Of a stretch of DNA of 64,000 nt, positions 17,137 to 24,584 are shown one piece after another. Under the pieces are notes generated by a model. The model was given only the letters and a program-made list of their open reading frames with translations. It ran no database searches and had not been told where the DNA came from. Location: NCBI GenBank assembly GCA_035934385.1, contig DASYXY010000082.1, forward strand, positions 1 to 64,000, read 5' to 3'. How positions within the stretch are numbered: the stretch's first letter is position 1; each line of letters starts with the position of its first letter. A program made the translations under genes and the position numbers. Source of the stretch: CF-118 sp035934385 (GTDB taxonomy: Bacteria > Chloroflexota > Dormibacteria > Dormibacterales > Dormibacteraceae).

Positions 17137-17212
17137 GGGCCGCTAGCTCAACTGGCAGAGCGCCGTGCTGATAACGCGGAGGCAGGTGGTTCGAGTCCAC
17201 CGCGGCCCACCA
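17137..17212 (+). tRNA. tRNA-Ile (anticodon GAT), head of the repeat array
   Basis: A complete tRNA: acceptor GGGCCGC/GCGGCCC, D-stem GCTC/GAGC, anticodon stem CCGTG/CGCGG around loop CTGATAA (GAT), variable AGGCA, T arm GGTGGTTCGAGTCCACC, discriminator A and encoded CCA. It decodes AUC/AUU. Its 3' end, from the anticodon stem onward, is copied at the end of every downstream repeat with one common change (GAGGC to GAGGT), making this gene the apparent parental attachment site of the array. Confidence 0.96.
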
Positions 17213-17249
17213 CCCGTTCAATTTCAGATAGCCACGTATGCTGCCGGCC

Positions 17250-17741
17250 ATGCCCGGGAAACGGCGAGGTTCGGAACGCCTGTTCAAAGTGTCGCTTCCG
17301 GAGGGCTTCCAGCCAGTCAAGTCTGCTTTGGTCGAGGCGGCGTTCCGCGGGCCGGGCGACACGTGGTTGCACATCGGATCCGTGAAGTTACGGTGGATAC
17401 CGGTCATCTCGGGGATTCAAGAAAGACTGCTCTATGCCGCAGCTCGACGGATAGGGCCCGAACGCTTCATCGAGCCGATTAAGGACAATGCCCGCTCCCT
17501 ACTCAAGCGCAGTGCCGAGCCTGGAACCCTCGAGATTCTCAGCGAAGAACACGCCACGATCGCAACGCGCCCGGCGCTACTCGTGATCTCGACCTATAGC
17601 AGGGGGCGGAAGGTCCGGAGCCACCTCTATTACACGTTGTCGCGGCGGGGCGAGCCCGTGATGGTGGGCTTCACCGCCCCGGATGACGACGACATGGCGT
17701 GGACGAAGCCGATCCTGGACGGCCTGGAACTGCTGTCCTGA
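17250..17741 (+). CDS. Cassette protein of unknown function (cassette 1)
   Basis: A 163-residue protein from the second Met (MPGKRRGSERLFKVSL); an ATG 12 bases earlier is equally possible. It is basic at the N terminus, has no signal peptide or membrane segment, and contains SALVEAAFRGPGDTWLHIGSVKLRWIPVI-type alternating beta/alpha segments and an acidic end (TAPDDDDMAWTKPILDGLEL). I do not recognise the family. It begins only about 38 bases after the CCA end of tRNA-Ile and could be transcribed by read-through from the tRNA promoter. A decayed second copy of the whole cassette lies at 20453-21013. Confidence 0.6.
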   Translation: MPGKRRGSERLFKVSLPEGFQPVKSALVEAAFRGPGDTWLHIGSVKLRWIPVISGIQERLLYAAARRIGPERFIEPIKDNARSLLKRSAEPGTLEILSEEHATIATRPALLVISTYSRGRKVRSHLYYTLSRRGEPVMVGFTAPDDDDMAWTKPILDGLELLS

Positions 17742-17802
17742 CGTCGGGCAAGCAGTCGAGGCCGACGCTAGACGCGCGACAGCGACACGTCACGGGCGGG
17801 TT

Positions 17803-17910
17803 CAGGCCTGATAACACCCCGCCTCATGCTTGCCCTTTCCACTCTTGAAGCACAGCGCTTGGGGCTAATTACCGCGGAGGTAGGTGGTTCGAGTCCACCG
17901 CGGCCCACCA
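17803..17910 (+). repeat. Array repeat R1 (108 bp, tRNA-Ile 3' end)
   Basis: It begins CAGGCCTGATAACACC, has CACTCTTGAAGCACAGCGCT in the middle, and ends with the tRNA-Ile 3' part including GGTGGTTCGAGTCCACC and GCGGCCCACCA. The octamer CTGATAAC is also the anticodon-loop sequence of tRNA-Ile. Like R4 it has GAAGCAC where R2 and R3 have GACGCAC. Confidence 0.9.
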
Positions 17911-17922
17911 CCGACTCAAATC

Positions 17923-19454
17923 TCAATGGCTTTGAACATCGAGCGCCCCGCGTCCGTCTGGATGAATCCAGACGCAACAGTGGGCGCCATCACCCATCTC
18001 ATGGCCGACTCGCCCTGCATCCCATGAGGCAAGGAACTTCCACCCATCACTGGTCCATCGTTCCTCGCCGCCTTGCACTGTCAGTGCCGTCCCGCCGATC
18101 TTGTTCCAGTCGTCGTCTGCCGTGTCAGATCCAGTAGCTCGACTCCAGTCAATTGGGTCGGCCCCTGGAATCAGGTCGACCTCAGTGACAACGAACCGAC
18201 GGCCGGTCCAGGTCGGAACCGGTCCTCCAGAGGGTCGGCGGAAGGCCATTCGTCGGGCCATTCATAGGCATACATCGGGCCGGTCTTCCGTCTCGCTGTT
18301 GGTCCCCACCAGCGACCTGACGGATGGGCGATTACCGACCACGCAGGTACCGGAAAGCCGTGTTCCGGATCGTCGACGGAGTCGCCGTGTCCGACATCAA
18401 CGAAAACGTGAACTAGCCATGTTCCGTCGCCGGCTATCGATTCCGGTACGGCGATCTGGCACAAGAAGGTGAGCGGCAGCCCATTCGCAGGATGCAGCGG
18501 CCAGGCCGGCTCATCAGGGAAGTAAGGTTGCCCACCAAATCTCGTGATTGGGGCGCGCTGTGCATTTGCGACGCGACGCAGCCGCATTGCCCAACGCGGC
18601 ACGACTCGCTGAGCAGAATCGATCATTACAGGCGGCTCTCGGTGGGGGAGGGCGCGTCCCTCTAACTGTGCCAGCGCCTCTTCGAGGCGCGTGGCGGCCC
18701 AAGCGCAACTGACGACCGCTTGTCGGGCAGCCGCCAATCCAACGAGGTTCGGCTCGCCATACCTGCCAATCAAACCATCGATGAGCTCACGGACCACACG
18801 GTCCGGCCCCGACCATGGTCGCGGCGGGTCAGGTTGGGCCGTTATCGCGCCCGACAGCAGTCGGATCAGTGCGTCCCGACCAGGCGAGCCGAGTCGACCG
18901 AGCATCGGTCCCGGAGCCCGGTTGAGGTTGTGCTCTCCGGCGCGCCCTCGCGAGAGTTCGCGCTCGAGGGCGGGTAGTCCGCGCTGATCGTGTCTCCATG
19001 CCAGAACAAGTGCGGCGCTGAGTTCGAGTTGGGGTCGGGTGTTCATCGCCGCCGCGAGCGAGTCCGTTGCCTCGCCTGGCTTCGCAGTCGCATCAGCCAG
19101 AGCATCGACCGCTTCGCGTGCGATGTTGACATCGGTGTTCCAGAGCTCGGAGATCAGCGCTTCGACGGTGGCTTCATCGTCGCCCCCTGAACGGCCGGCC
19201 GCGGAGACGAGCGCTTGTCGAACCCGCCCGCCAACTCCGCCGGCTAGCGACTCAAGAATGACGTGCAGAGCACGCCTGTCTCGTACCTCTTTGAGGACTC
19301 GGCTTGCGCCCTCCACCTCGCTGACAGCCGCATCGACAAGGCGCCGGGCTCGCGCGGCGCTGGCGACGCCGTCTGGGCAGGCCCAGCAGATGTCGACTTC
19401 TTGGATCGGGTAGAAGCCACAGCGTGGACATTGCACGGGCCTTGCGTCTGGCAC
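17923..19454 (-). pseudogene. Zn-ribbon/HEAT/DUF1963 protein gene split by a frameshift (cassette 2)
   Basis: The first frame (19454-18171) encodes 427 residues: a Zn-ribbon (CPRCG...CWAC, residues 9-26), an alpha-helical HEAT-like region (about 35-270), then the start of a DUF1963/YwqG-type domain (FGGQPYFPDEPAWPLHP, LTFLCQIAVP). That domain is cut short, and its continuation is read one frame away (about 18245-17923: RRFVVTEVDLIPGADP, NKIGGTALTVQG, WKFLASWDAGRVGHE). The break lies between about 18185 and 18245. It is either a recent frameshift, a sequencing error or, less likely, recoding. If intact it would be a cytoplasmic protein of about 510 residues. It fills the cassette between R1 and R2 and runs against the repeat direction. 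Confidence 0.75.
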
Positions 19455-19516
19455 GGCGACAAGGCTAGGTCAAGCACTCACTAGTGGTTCTCTCCTCCCG
19501 CCGTTGTCCTTCAGTC

Positions 19517-19624
19517 CAGGCCTGATAACACCCCGCCCTACGCTCGCGCTTCCCACTCTTGACGCACAGCGCTCAGGGCTACTTACCGCGGAGGTAGGTG
19601 GTTCGAGTCCACCGCGGCCCACCA
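19517..19624 (+). repeat. Array repeat R2 (108 bp)
   Basis: Same length and order as R1: CAGGCCTGATAACACC start, CACTCTTGACGCACAGCGCT centre, tRNA-Ile 3' end with GAGGTAGG and terminal ACCA. About 15 bases after it, CAGGCCGCATAAC resembles the beginning of another repeat that has lost its remainder. Confidence 0.9.
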
Positions 19625-19693
19625 CCGATTCGATCTTAGCCAGGCCGCATAACGACACGATCCGTTATGTAGACCGAGCCCACGCCTGACGCC

Positions 19694-20043
19694 ATGCCTG
19701 ACTGGGCGAAGTCGGTCGCCGACTGGGCGGGCCTCATCGTCGTCATCGCCGCAGTCGGCATCCTTGGCGGCGCTGGTCGACGGGCGTCCGCTTCATCAAA
19801 TCCCGTCGCAAGCCACTGCCGGTGTGGCCGTCGAAAGCGATATCTGGCTCCTATCGACTCCCAGACGGAGGCAGTGTCCCCATGTCTGAGTATCAATGTC
19901 TACGGGACGTACATATCCTCGATCTCGACTACCCAGCGGCACGAGTCATTGCCCCGCCGGCGGGCACCCGGACCGCCCCCTATTCGCGTGGGATCGATTC
20001 TTCGTACTCTTCGTCGATTCTTCCAAGCGGATTCGATGCGTAG
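19694..20043 (+). pseudogene. Small membrane protein gene, apparently frameshifted (cassette 3)
   Basis: One frame starts MPDWAKSVADWAGL followed by a hydrophobic helix (IVVIAAVGILGG). After about 19775 the plausible continuation (GVRFIKSRRKPLPVWPSKA, YRLPDGGSVPM, DVHILDLDYPAARVI) is in the next frame. Together they would make a protein of about 110 residues with one transmembrane helix and a basic cytoplasmic stop-transfer. No family recognised. It overlaps the 3' end of the opposite-strand gene, so only one may be functional. This is what the otherwise gene-poor stretch 19625-19979 holds. Confidence 0.4.
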
Positions 20044-20267
20044 ATCGTGCGAAAGTCGTTCCTGTACACGTACATGACACTTAGTGCCGCCAAGACACCC
20101 GTAATGACTCCGATGGCGAAGAAAAACGGAAGAGTATGCAAAAGCACGTCGAGGGCGATCCCGCCGATAAACGGCAAGAACAAGGCAACTGCGATAACCG
20201 GGCCGTGGCCACCGAGGTCGAGCTGGGGAGTGCCGCCGTCTCTATAGGGCGTAACGGGCGGAGCCAT
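19980..20267 (-). CDS. Small two-helix membrane protein (cassette 3)
   Basis: A 95-residue protein with two hydrophobic helices (about 24-44 and 48-68: VIAVALFLPFIGGIALDVLL and FFFAIGVITGVLAALSVMYVY). Its cytoplasmic tail is rich in Asp/Glu (GRIDEEYEESIPRE). Size and layout recall AtpI/AtpZ-type small membrane proteins, but there is no ATP synthase context. The DNA is clearly less GC-rich than the chromosome flanks, which suggests transfer. It reads toward R2, away from R3. Confidence 0.6.
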   Translation of the reverse strand: MAPPVTPYRDGGTPQLDLGGHGPVIAVALFLPFIGGIALDVLLHTLPFFFAIGVITGVLAALSVMYVYRNDFRTIYASNPLGRIDEEYEESIPRE

Positions 20268-20344
20268 GGCTACACAACTCTAGTCGCCCGCCTGCCGCCT
20301 GGCTGAACCCACATCACGAGGCTAAACGTCGATCGGACCAAAAA

Positions 20345-20452
20345 GAGGCCTGATAACACCCCGCCTTACGCTCGACCACTCCACTCTTGACGCACAGCGC
20401 TCAGGGTCGATTACCGCGGAGGCAGGTGGTTCGAGTCCACCGCGGCCCACCA
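20345..20452 (+). repeat. Array repeat R3 (108 bp)
   Basis: Begins GAGGCCTGATAACACC and ends in the tRNA-Ile 3' end. It is the only repeat sharing the exact tRNA variable-loop spelling GAGGCAGG; all other full copies have GAGGTAGG. It precedes the duplicated cassette, just as tRNA-Ile precedes the original, so the tRNA-like part may have travelled with it. Confidence 0.9.
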
Positions 20453-20477
20453 ACCGTTCAATTTCACACAGCCACGT

Positions 20478-20844
20478 ATGCTGCCGGCCATGCCGGAGAA
20501 ACGGCGGGATCCGGAACGCTTGTTCAAAGTGTCACTTCCGGAGGGCTTCCAGCCAGTCAAGTCTGCTTTGGTGGAGGCGGCGTTCCTCGGGCCGGGCGAC
20601 AGGTGGTTGCACATCGGATCCGTGAAATTACGGTGGATACCGGTCATCTCGGGGATCCAAGAAAAGACTGCTTCACGCCGCTACTCGACAGGTAGGCCCC
20701 GAAAGGGGGCGGAAGGTCCGGAGCCACCTCTATTACACGTTGTCGCGCCTCGGCCGCCCGGTGATGGTGGGCTTCACCGCACCATACGAAGACGACATGG
20801 CGTAGACGAAGCCGATCCTCCACAGCTTGGAGCTGCTGTCCTGA
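20478..20844 (+). pseudogene. Decayed duplicate of the cassette 1 gene (cassette 4)
   Basis: The first about 63 codons match the cassette 1 protein almost residue for residue (MPEKRRDPERLFKVSLPEG, GDRWLHIGSVKLRWIPVI). A frameshift and an internal deletion of about 130 bp follow; then homology resumes at nucleotide level (GGGGGCGGAAGGTCCGGAGC onward). A TGG codon has become TAG near the end and the original TGA position is still visible. Homology to the original extends beyond the gene through the downstream repeat, showing that gene and 3' repeat were copied as one unit. Confidence 0.85.
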
Positions 20845-20905
20845 CATCGTGCAAGAAGTCGAGGCCAACGCTTGGCCCGCGACAGCGACACGTCTCGGAC
20901 GGGTT

Positions 20906-21013
20906 CAGGCCTGATAACACCCCGCCTTACGCTCGTCATCCCCACTCTTGAAGCACAGCGCTCGGGGCGAATTACTGCGGAGGTAGGTGGTTCGAGTCCA
21001 CCGCGGCCCACCA
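20906..21013 (+). repeat. Array repeat R4 (108 bp)
   Basis: Same structure as R1 and closest to it (GGGTTCAGGCCTGATAAC lead-in, GAAGCACAGCGCT centre). One core change, ATTACTGCGG for ATTACCGCGG. It is the repeat belonging to the duplicated cassette. Confidence 0.9.
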
Positions 21014-21022
21014 CCCCGTTGC

Positions 21023-21241
21023 CTACTCGGGCTCGCTTTGTGAGTGCCTACGACTGTTCAGTGAGTCGACGCGGTCTGCTCGCTCGACAAGGAGCTCGGC
21101 AAGAGAACGGGCCTCGCTCGCAGTCAAGCCAACCCATGCCCAGTTGCCCGCCCTTCCCTCGTCTTGGATATCGAGCCTGACGAAGTTGCCGCTCAGATTC
21201 CCGTAGTCCACGTTGGCATCGAATCGCTCGTCCTTCGCCAC
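21023..21241 (-). CDS. Small acidic protein of unknown function (cassette 5)
   Basis: From a GTG at 21241 the frame gives 72 residues (MAKDERFDANVDYGNLSGNF); a longer version from an ATG at 21280 would begin inside repeat R5 and is less likely. The protein has a beta-rich first half (VRLDIQDEGRAGNWAWVGL) and an amphipathic helix (TASEARSLAELLVERADRV). No motif or membrane segment. It occupies nearly the whole of the smallest cassette (367 bp with its repeat). The family is not recognised. Confidence 0.5.
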   Translation of the reverse strand: MAKDERFDANVDYGNLSGNFVRLDIQDEGRAGNWAWVGLTASEARSLAELLVERADRVDSLNSRRHSQSEPE

Positions 21242-21272
21242 CCTTGAAGTATCGACCTGAACACAGCACGTC

Positions 21273-21380
21273 CAGGCCACATAACACCCCGGCCTACGCT
21301 CGGGGTTCCCACTCTCAAAGCACAGCGCTCACGGCCAATTACCGCGGAGGTAGGTGGTTCGAGTCCACCGCGGCCCACCA
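21273..21380 (+). repeat. Array repeat R5 (108 bp)
   Basis: The most diverged full-length copy on its left side (CAGGCCACATAACACC; GCTCACGGCC in place of GCTCAGGGC), but the tRNA-Ile 3' end is exact. The left GGCC and the GGCC before AATTACC still can pair, as CCTGA/TCAGG can in the others. Confidence 0.9.
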
Positions 21381-21464
21381 AAGCATTAGTTTCCAGGCGC
21401 ATGCCCGAGGCGACACACTTACGATTCGAGGCTGTTGAAATCAAATGCGGGCGGGAGGAACGGC

Positions 21465-21923
21465 ATGACCACACATCCTTCGGGAGCCGATGAGAAGACT
21501 GCCGAGAGGGTCGAAGACCTTGATGGCATCAGTGTGCTTCGCGGTGGAGGCAGTCAACGCCAATGGAACAACATCAGTTACCAGCAGGGCCTGTCCGCCA
21601 AGAACGCTGGTGCGACGAGCCTCTCGATCAATGTAGCCACAGTCCCGCCTGCGGGAATCGCGTACGCGCACATCCACGACGGATTTGAGGTGATGCTCTT
21701 CATCGTCCAGGGTCGCGTCCGACACAACTACGGCGACAAATTGCGGAAGTCAGCCGTGAACGAGGCTGGCGACTTCATTTACATCAAGCCCGGCGTGCCG
21801 CACGAGGTGTTCAACATTGGAGACGAGCCGCTAGTCGCGTTTGTTGCCCGGTCGGCGGCTGACGAGTGGGACAGGATCGTTCCCTACCCTTCGGAATTTC
21901 GGCCAAAAGAGGAGCAGCCGTAA
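21465..21923 (+). CDS. Cupin-domain protein (cassette 6)
   Basis: A 152-residue single-domain cupin starting at an ATG preceded by GCGGGAGGA. Cupin motif 1 is AYAHIHDGFEVMLFIVQGRV (H-x-H-x4-E type metal ligands) and motif 2 is GDFIYIKPGVPHEVFNIGDE (G-D-x5-P-x-G-x2-H). Both metal-binding motifs look complete, so it can hold a metal and may be an isomerase, dioxygenase or sensor; the substrate is unknown. It is the only gene between R5 and R6 and reads with the repeats. Confidence 0.8.
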   Translation: MTTHPSGADEKTAERVEDLDGISVLRGGGSQRQWNNISYQQGLSAKNAGATSLSINVATVPPAGIAYAHIHDGFEVMLFIVQGRVRHNYGDKLRKSAVNEAGDFIYIKPGVPHEVFNIGDEPLVAFVARSAADEWDRIVPYPSEFRPKEEQP

Positions 21924-21982
21924 GCGTCAGTCCGAAACTGTTTGTGGGGCGTCACCGGATCCGAGCCGGATCATGGATAGCT

Positions 21983-22084
21983 CAGGCCTGATAACACGCC
22001 GCCCTAGGCTGGCACTTCCACTGTTGACGCGCAGCGCTCGGGGCGAGCTACCGCGGAGGTAGGTGGTTCGAGTCCACCGCGGCC
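21983..22084 (+). repeat. Array repeat R6 (end degenerate)
   Basis: CAGGCCTGATAACACG start and GACGCGCAGCGCTCGGGGCG centre are kept and the T arm is exact, but the final CCACCA is replaced by GCAACG after GCGGCC. One base shorter on the left. This copy would not make a CCA end, so if the site is active this repeat may be dead. Confidence 0.85.
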
Positions 22085-22117
22085 GCAACGTTTTCGATGG
22101 ACGTGTCCAGAACACGC

Positions 22118-22567
22118 CTATTCATTTGCAGGCGCTGGAATCGAATCGTATTTGCCGGCCAGTCCTGCTCGAATCTCGTCACTAGCCTTTCCTTCGCTTA
22201 GGCCCTTCCCGAGTTCATCGAAAAATCCCTCGAGTCCGGCGGGAATGGTCACCAGCAAAGCTTTCGACCCCGGCTCAACCCGAAAACCGTGCCGAGTGCC
22301 CCGTGGCACCCAAACCAGTGAGCCGGTGTTCGCCTCCCGGGTTGAGTCGCCAATCACGAATGCGAATGTCCCCTCCAGAATGAAGAAAACTTCATCGTGT
22401 TCCCGATGGATGTGGGGTGGCGGTACCGCAGGTCCGTGATATTCGATGATCTCGAAGCTCCCGCCCGTGTCCGCAGCAGAAGCGCGCAGGCGTCCGATAA
22501 AAGGTAGATCCCGTCCCCGCTCAGGCGGCCATACGTCGGCTTTGCCGCGCGCTGCTGACTCGCTCAT
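22118..22567 (-). CDS. Cupin-domain protein (cassette 7)
   Basis: A 149-residue protein with a cupin core: GPAVPPPHIHREHDEVFFIL (H-x-H-x4-E ligands) and TGSLVWVPRGTRHGFRVEPG. The C-terminal tail (FDELGKGLSEGKASDEIRAG) resembles quercetin-2,3-dioxygenase-like cupins of about 150 residues. It is unrelated in detail to the cupin of the previous cassette. It begins one of the larger cassettes and reads opposite to the repeats. Confidence 0.8.
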   Translation of the reverse strand: MSESAARGKADVWPPERGRDLPFIGRLRASAADTGGSFEIIEYHGPAVPPPHIHREHDEVFFILEGTFAFVIGDSTREANTGSLVWVPRGTRHGFRVEPGSKALLVTIPAGLEGFFDELGKGLSEGKASDEIRAGLAGKYDSIPAPANE

Positions 22568-22657
22568 TGCGCCAGTATGCCGCGCTCACTCTTTCGGGCT
22601 ATGTACGCTGGCCCCCGTCGGTGTCGACTCCAAGGCCCTTGGCTCTCAACGTGACGG

Positions 22658-23260
22658 TCATGCCTGCACAGCTTCAGAGCGCATCGCGAGCCCCAACGCC
22701 ACGTAGACGAGGCCGAATCCGGCGAGTGCGGGGAAACTCGGTCCGTGGGTGATGGCGAAGGCCGGAACCAAGACGACGGGGATATAGAGGCCACAGGCCA
22801 GAGGCGCATAAGCGCGCCAACCCGTCCATCGCCCGGTGATCAGGACGCCGATGCCGACGAGGATCATGCCGATGCCCAGCAGCGGCATCGCGATCGAGAA
22901 CAGCACGTTGCCGGCTTCGAATGAGAACCGTATGACCGCCTCGCCACCAAGCTGGGCTGTCAGGCCCGCGAGCGCCACGGCGAAGGCGACGTACTTGAAA
23001 GCCCCCTTCCTGACCGCGCCGGTCGCCGCCATGACGAACACTCCGGCAAGCACGACCAGGTGAATCAGTGACAGAACCGCGCCGCCGGTTAGCCATGGGA
23101 GGCGATTGGTCGGGTCGGCCAGGCCGGGGAAAGCGGTGCTGGTAACGACAGCAATCAGCGCGCCCACGAATGATCCCCCGGCGACAGCGATACCCGCCGC
23201 GCCGAGCAGTGAGTCTTGAGGCCGCGTCTCAGATGCGGATCGGCTTTGGGCAATGGCCAT
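22658..23260 (-). CDS. Six-helix membrane protein next to TetR (cassette 7)
   Basis: A 200-residue protein with about six transmembrane helices in hairpin pairs and no catalytic motif. The layout (small, Gly/Ala-rich, GVLITGRWTGWRAYAPLACG) resembles DUF4386-like or small uncharacterised membrane proteins. The start chosen, MAIAQSRSASETRP, follows a GAGG-containing leader. It is divergent from a TetR-type regulator across about 98 bp with paired inverted repeats, so it is probably the regulator's target, perhaps exporting or sensing a small hydrophobic compound. Confidence 0.65.
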   Translation of the reverse strand: MAIAQSRSASETRPQDSLLGAAGIAVAGGSFVGALIAVVTSTAFPGLADPTNRLPWLTGGAVLSLIHLVVLAGVFVMAATGAVRKGAFKYVAFAVALAGLTAQLGGEAVIRFSFEAGNVLFSIAMPLLGIGMILVGIGVLITGRWTGWRAYAPLACGLYIPVVLVPAFAITHGPSFPALAGFGLVYVALGLAMRSEAVQA

Positions 23261-23303
23261 AGCTGGCGATTCCTCCAGTGGTTTCAAAGGGTTGACGTCG
23301 AAA

Positions 23304-23354
23304 CTAGAGCGCAACACTAGTGTGAAGCTCTAGCGTTGTCAACTAGTATTGTTG
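23304..23354. promoter_or_regulatory. Divergent operator/promoter region of the TetR gene
   Basis: CTAGAGC (23304-23310) is inverted as GCTCTAG downstream, and CAACACTAGT (from 23312) is inverted with one mismatch as ACTAGTATTG (from 23343). TAGTAT (23344-23349) lies nine bases before the TetR ATG and can be a -10 of a leaderless message, so repressor binding would block it. Confidence 0.55.
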
Positions 23355-23358
23355 GCCC

Positions 23359-23997
23359 ATGGCGGAAGCCAGGCGTGGCCGGGCGCGTTTGACGCGACGC
23401 CGGATGGTCGAAGCTGCATACCGGCTCTTCTCAGAGCAGGGCTACTCGGTGCCTTTGACCGCGATCGCCGGTGAGGCGGGCGTGGCGATCCAGACGATCT
23501 TTTTCACGTTTCACACCAAGCAAGAGCTCTTGAGCGAAGCCCTGACCCTTGCTGTCTTGGGCGACGAGCGACCTCTTGCACCCCACGAACGAGAGTGGTT
23601 TGAGGCGTTCGCGGCTGAGCCAGATCCGAGGCTGGCGGTGGGCATCCTGGTCGACAACACGCAGGCCATCTTCGAGAGAGTGGCGCCTCTGCTCGGAGTG
23701 TTCAGGACGAGCGACCCCGACGTCGCCGAGATGTGGCGGCACTCCGAGGACCTGCGTCACGAGGGCTACCGCAAGTTGGTAGGCACGCTCGCAGCCAAGG
23801 CTCCGCTAAAGCAGGGTTTGACGATGGCGCTTGCCACGGACGCGCTCTTCGCGCTGCTCAGCCCGGACCTTTACCGGTTGGTCTCCGTCGAACGTGCGTG
23901 GGGCCCAAAGCGTTGGTCATCGTGGATCAAGGGCGTGCTGTCCGATGCATTGTTCGGACCCCTACCGGTTCGCCGGCGCCGCGAAAGCTCGCGGTGA
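23359..23997 (+). CDS. TetR-family transcriptional regulator (cassette 7)
   Basis: A 212-residue protein with an N-terminal TetR helix-turn-helix: RRRMVEAAYRLFSEQGYSVP, then LTAIAGEAGVAIQTIFFTFH, TKQELL. The remaining helical domain (about 60-200) would bind an effector and dimerise. It probably controls itself and the divergent membrane protein through the inverted repeats between them. The Arg-rich C terminus (VRRRRESSR) is unusual. It is part of a three- or four-gene cassette, larger than the neighbouring single-gene ones. Confidence 0.88.
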   Translation: MAEARRGRARLTRRRMVEAAYRLFSEQGYSVPLTAIAGEAGVAIQTIFFTFHTKQELLSEALTLAVLGDERPLAPHEREWFEAFAAEPDPRLAVGILVDNTQAIFERVAPLLGVFRTSDPDVAEMWRHSEDLRHEGYRKLVGTLAAKAPLKQGLTMALATDALFALLSPDLYRLVSVERAWGPKRWSSWIKGVLSDALFGPLPVRRRRESSR

Positions 23998-24109
23998 CTC
24001 CGGGTTTTCAAACCCGCACCTTGCAACTGCCCGAGGAGATTCCTGTCGAATCCGGCAAGCGCCATTCGTCGTCTGGGTATGAATCGGCTAACGGAATCAG
24101 GAGACTGAC

Positions 24110-24466
24110 ATGGCCAAATACATCTTTCTTCAGTACGTCGACGAGTCGAAGGCACCGCGACCGGGTTCGCCCGAGTTCAATGCGGTGGTTGACGCCTTCG
24201 CCAAGTACCTCGATGAGGTGAAGGCTGCAGGGGTGTATCAATATGGCGACCCTTGCCAGCCCTCGGCTGCAACCTTCAGTGTCACCGCCGGCGGGGGTCG
24301 CGCGCACACGACTGATGGGCCCATGTACCCGGCATCCCCGTGGCTCAACGGCTTCTTTGTGCTCGACTGCAAGGGCCGCGCCGACGCCGAGGCCTGGGCA
24401 GCCAAGAATCCCGCCGCGGTGTTAGGGGGAACGGTCGAGGTTCATCCGATTCTCCAGCTGATGTAG
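24110..24466 (+). CDS. YCII-related protein (DGPF type) (cassette 7)
   Basis: A 118-residue ferredoxin-like-fold protein with the YCII family pattern: MAKYIFLQYVDE start, ARTTDGP-type motif (AHTTDGPMYPASPWLNGFFV), then DAEAWAAKNPAAVLGGTVEVHPI. DGPF/YCII proteins are often encoded beside ECF sigma factors; here a truncated sigma gene lies about 0.6 kb further on in the next cassette. No confirmed activity. It has a GAGACTGAC leader and is the last gene before R7. Confidence 0.82.
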   Translation: MAKYIFLQYVDESKAPRPGSPEFNAVVDAFAKYLDEVKAAGVYQYGDPCQPSAATFSVTAGGGRAHTTDGPMYPASPWLNGFFVLDCKGRADAEAWAAKNPAAVLGGTVEVHPILQLM

Positions 24467-24514
24467 TCGACGCCCACGGCCGTAAGCGAGTCACTGGCGT
24501 TAAGGGGCCGCGGA

Positions 24515-24567
24515 CTCAGGGCGAATTACCGCGGATTTAGGTGGTTCGAGTCCACCGCGGCCCACCA
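24515..24567 (+). repeat. Array repeat R7 (short copy)
   Basis: Matches the right half of the repeat from CTCAGGGCGAATTACCGCGG to the end, with TTTAGG for GGTAGG and an exact T arm and CCACCA. The left half has diverged beyond recognition. GGGCCGC, identical to the tRNA 5' acceptor strand, occurs just upstream (from 24505) and could pair with the terminal GCGGCCC. Confidence 0.8.
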
Positions 24568-24584
24568 CCTCATACACTCCCAGC

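Noticed and set aside
16867..17407. Minus-strand frames across the tRNA-Trp/tRNA-Ile region (peptides like GAEGFEPSA, VDSNHLPPR).
   Set aside because: These are the well-known antisense translations of tRNA 3' halves, not genes. The same peptide type (GRGGLEPPTSAV) appears behind R1, R2, R4 and R5 simply because those repeats carry the same tRNA end.
17803..22084. The repeats as classical integron attC sites.
   Set aside because: The RYYYAAC and GTTRRRY core pairs and the long imperfect hairpin of attC are not found, and no integrase gene is near. The tRNA-derived end is a different kind of site.
17803..24567. The repeats as a cluster of functional tRNA genes.
   Set aside because: They lack a matching 5' acceptor strand, D arm and anticodon stem; only the 3' part is tRNA-like.
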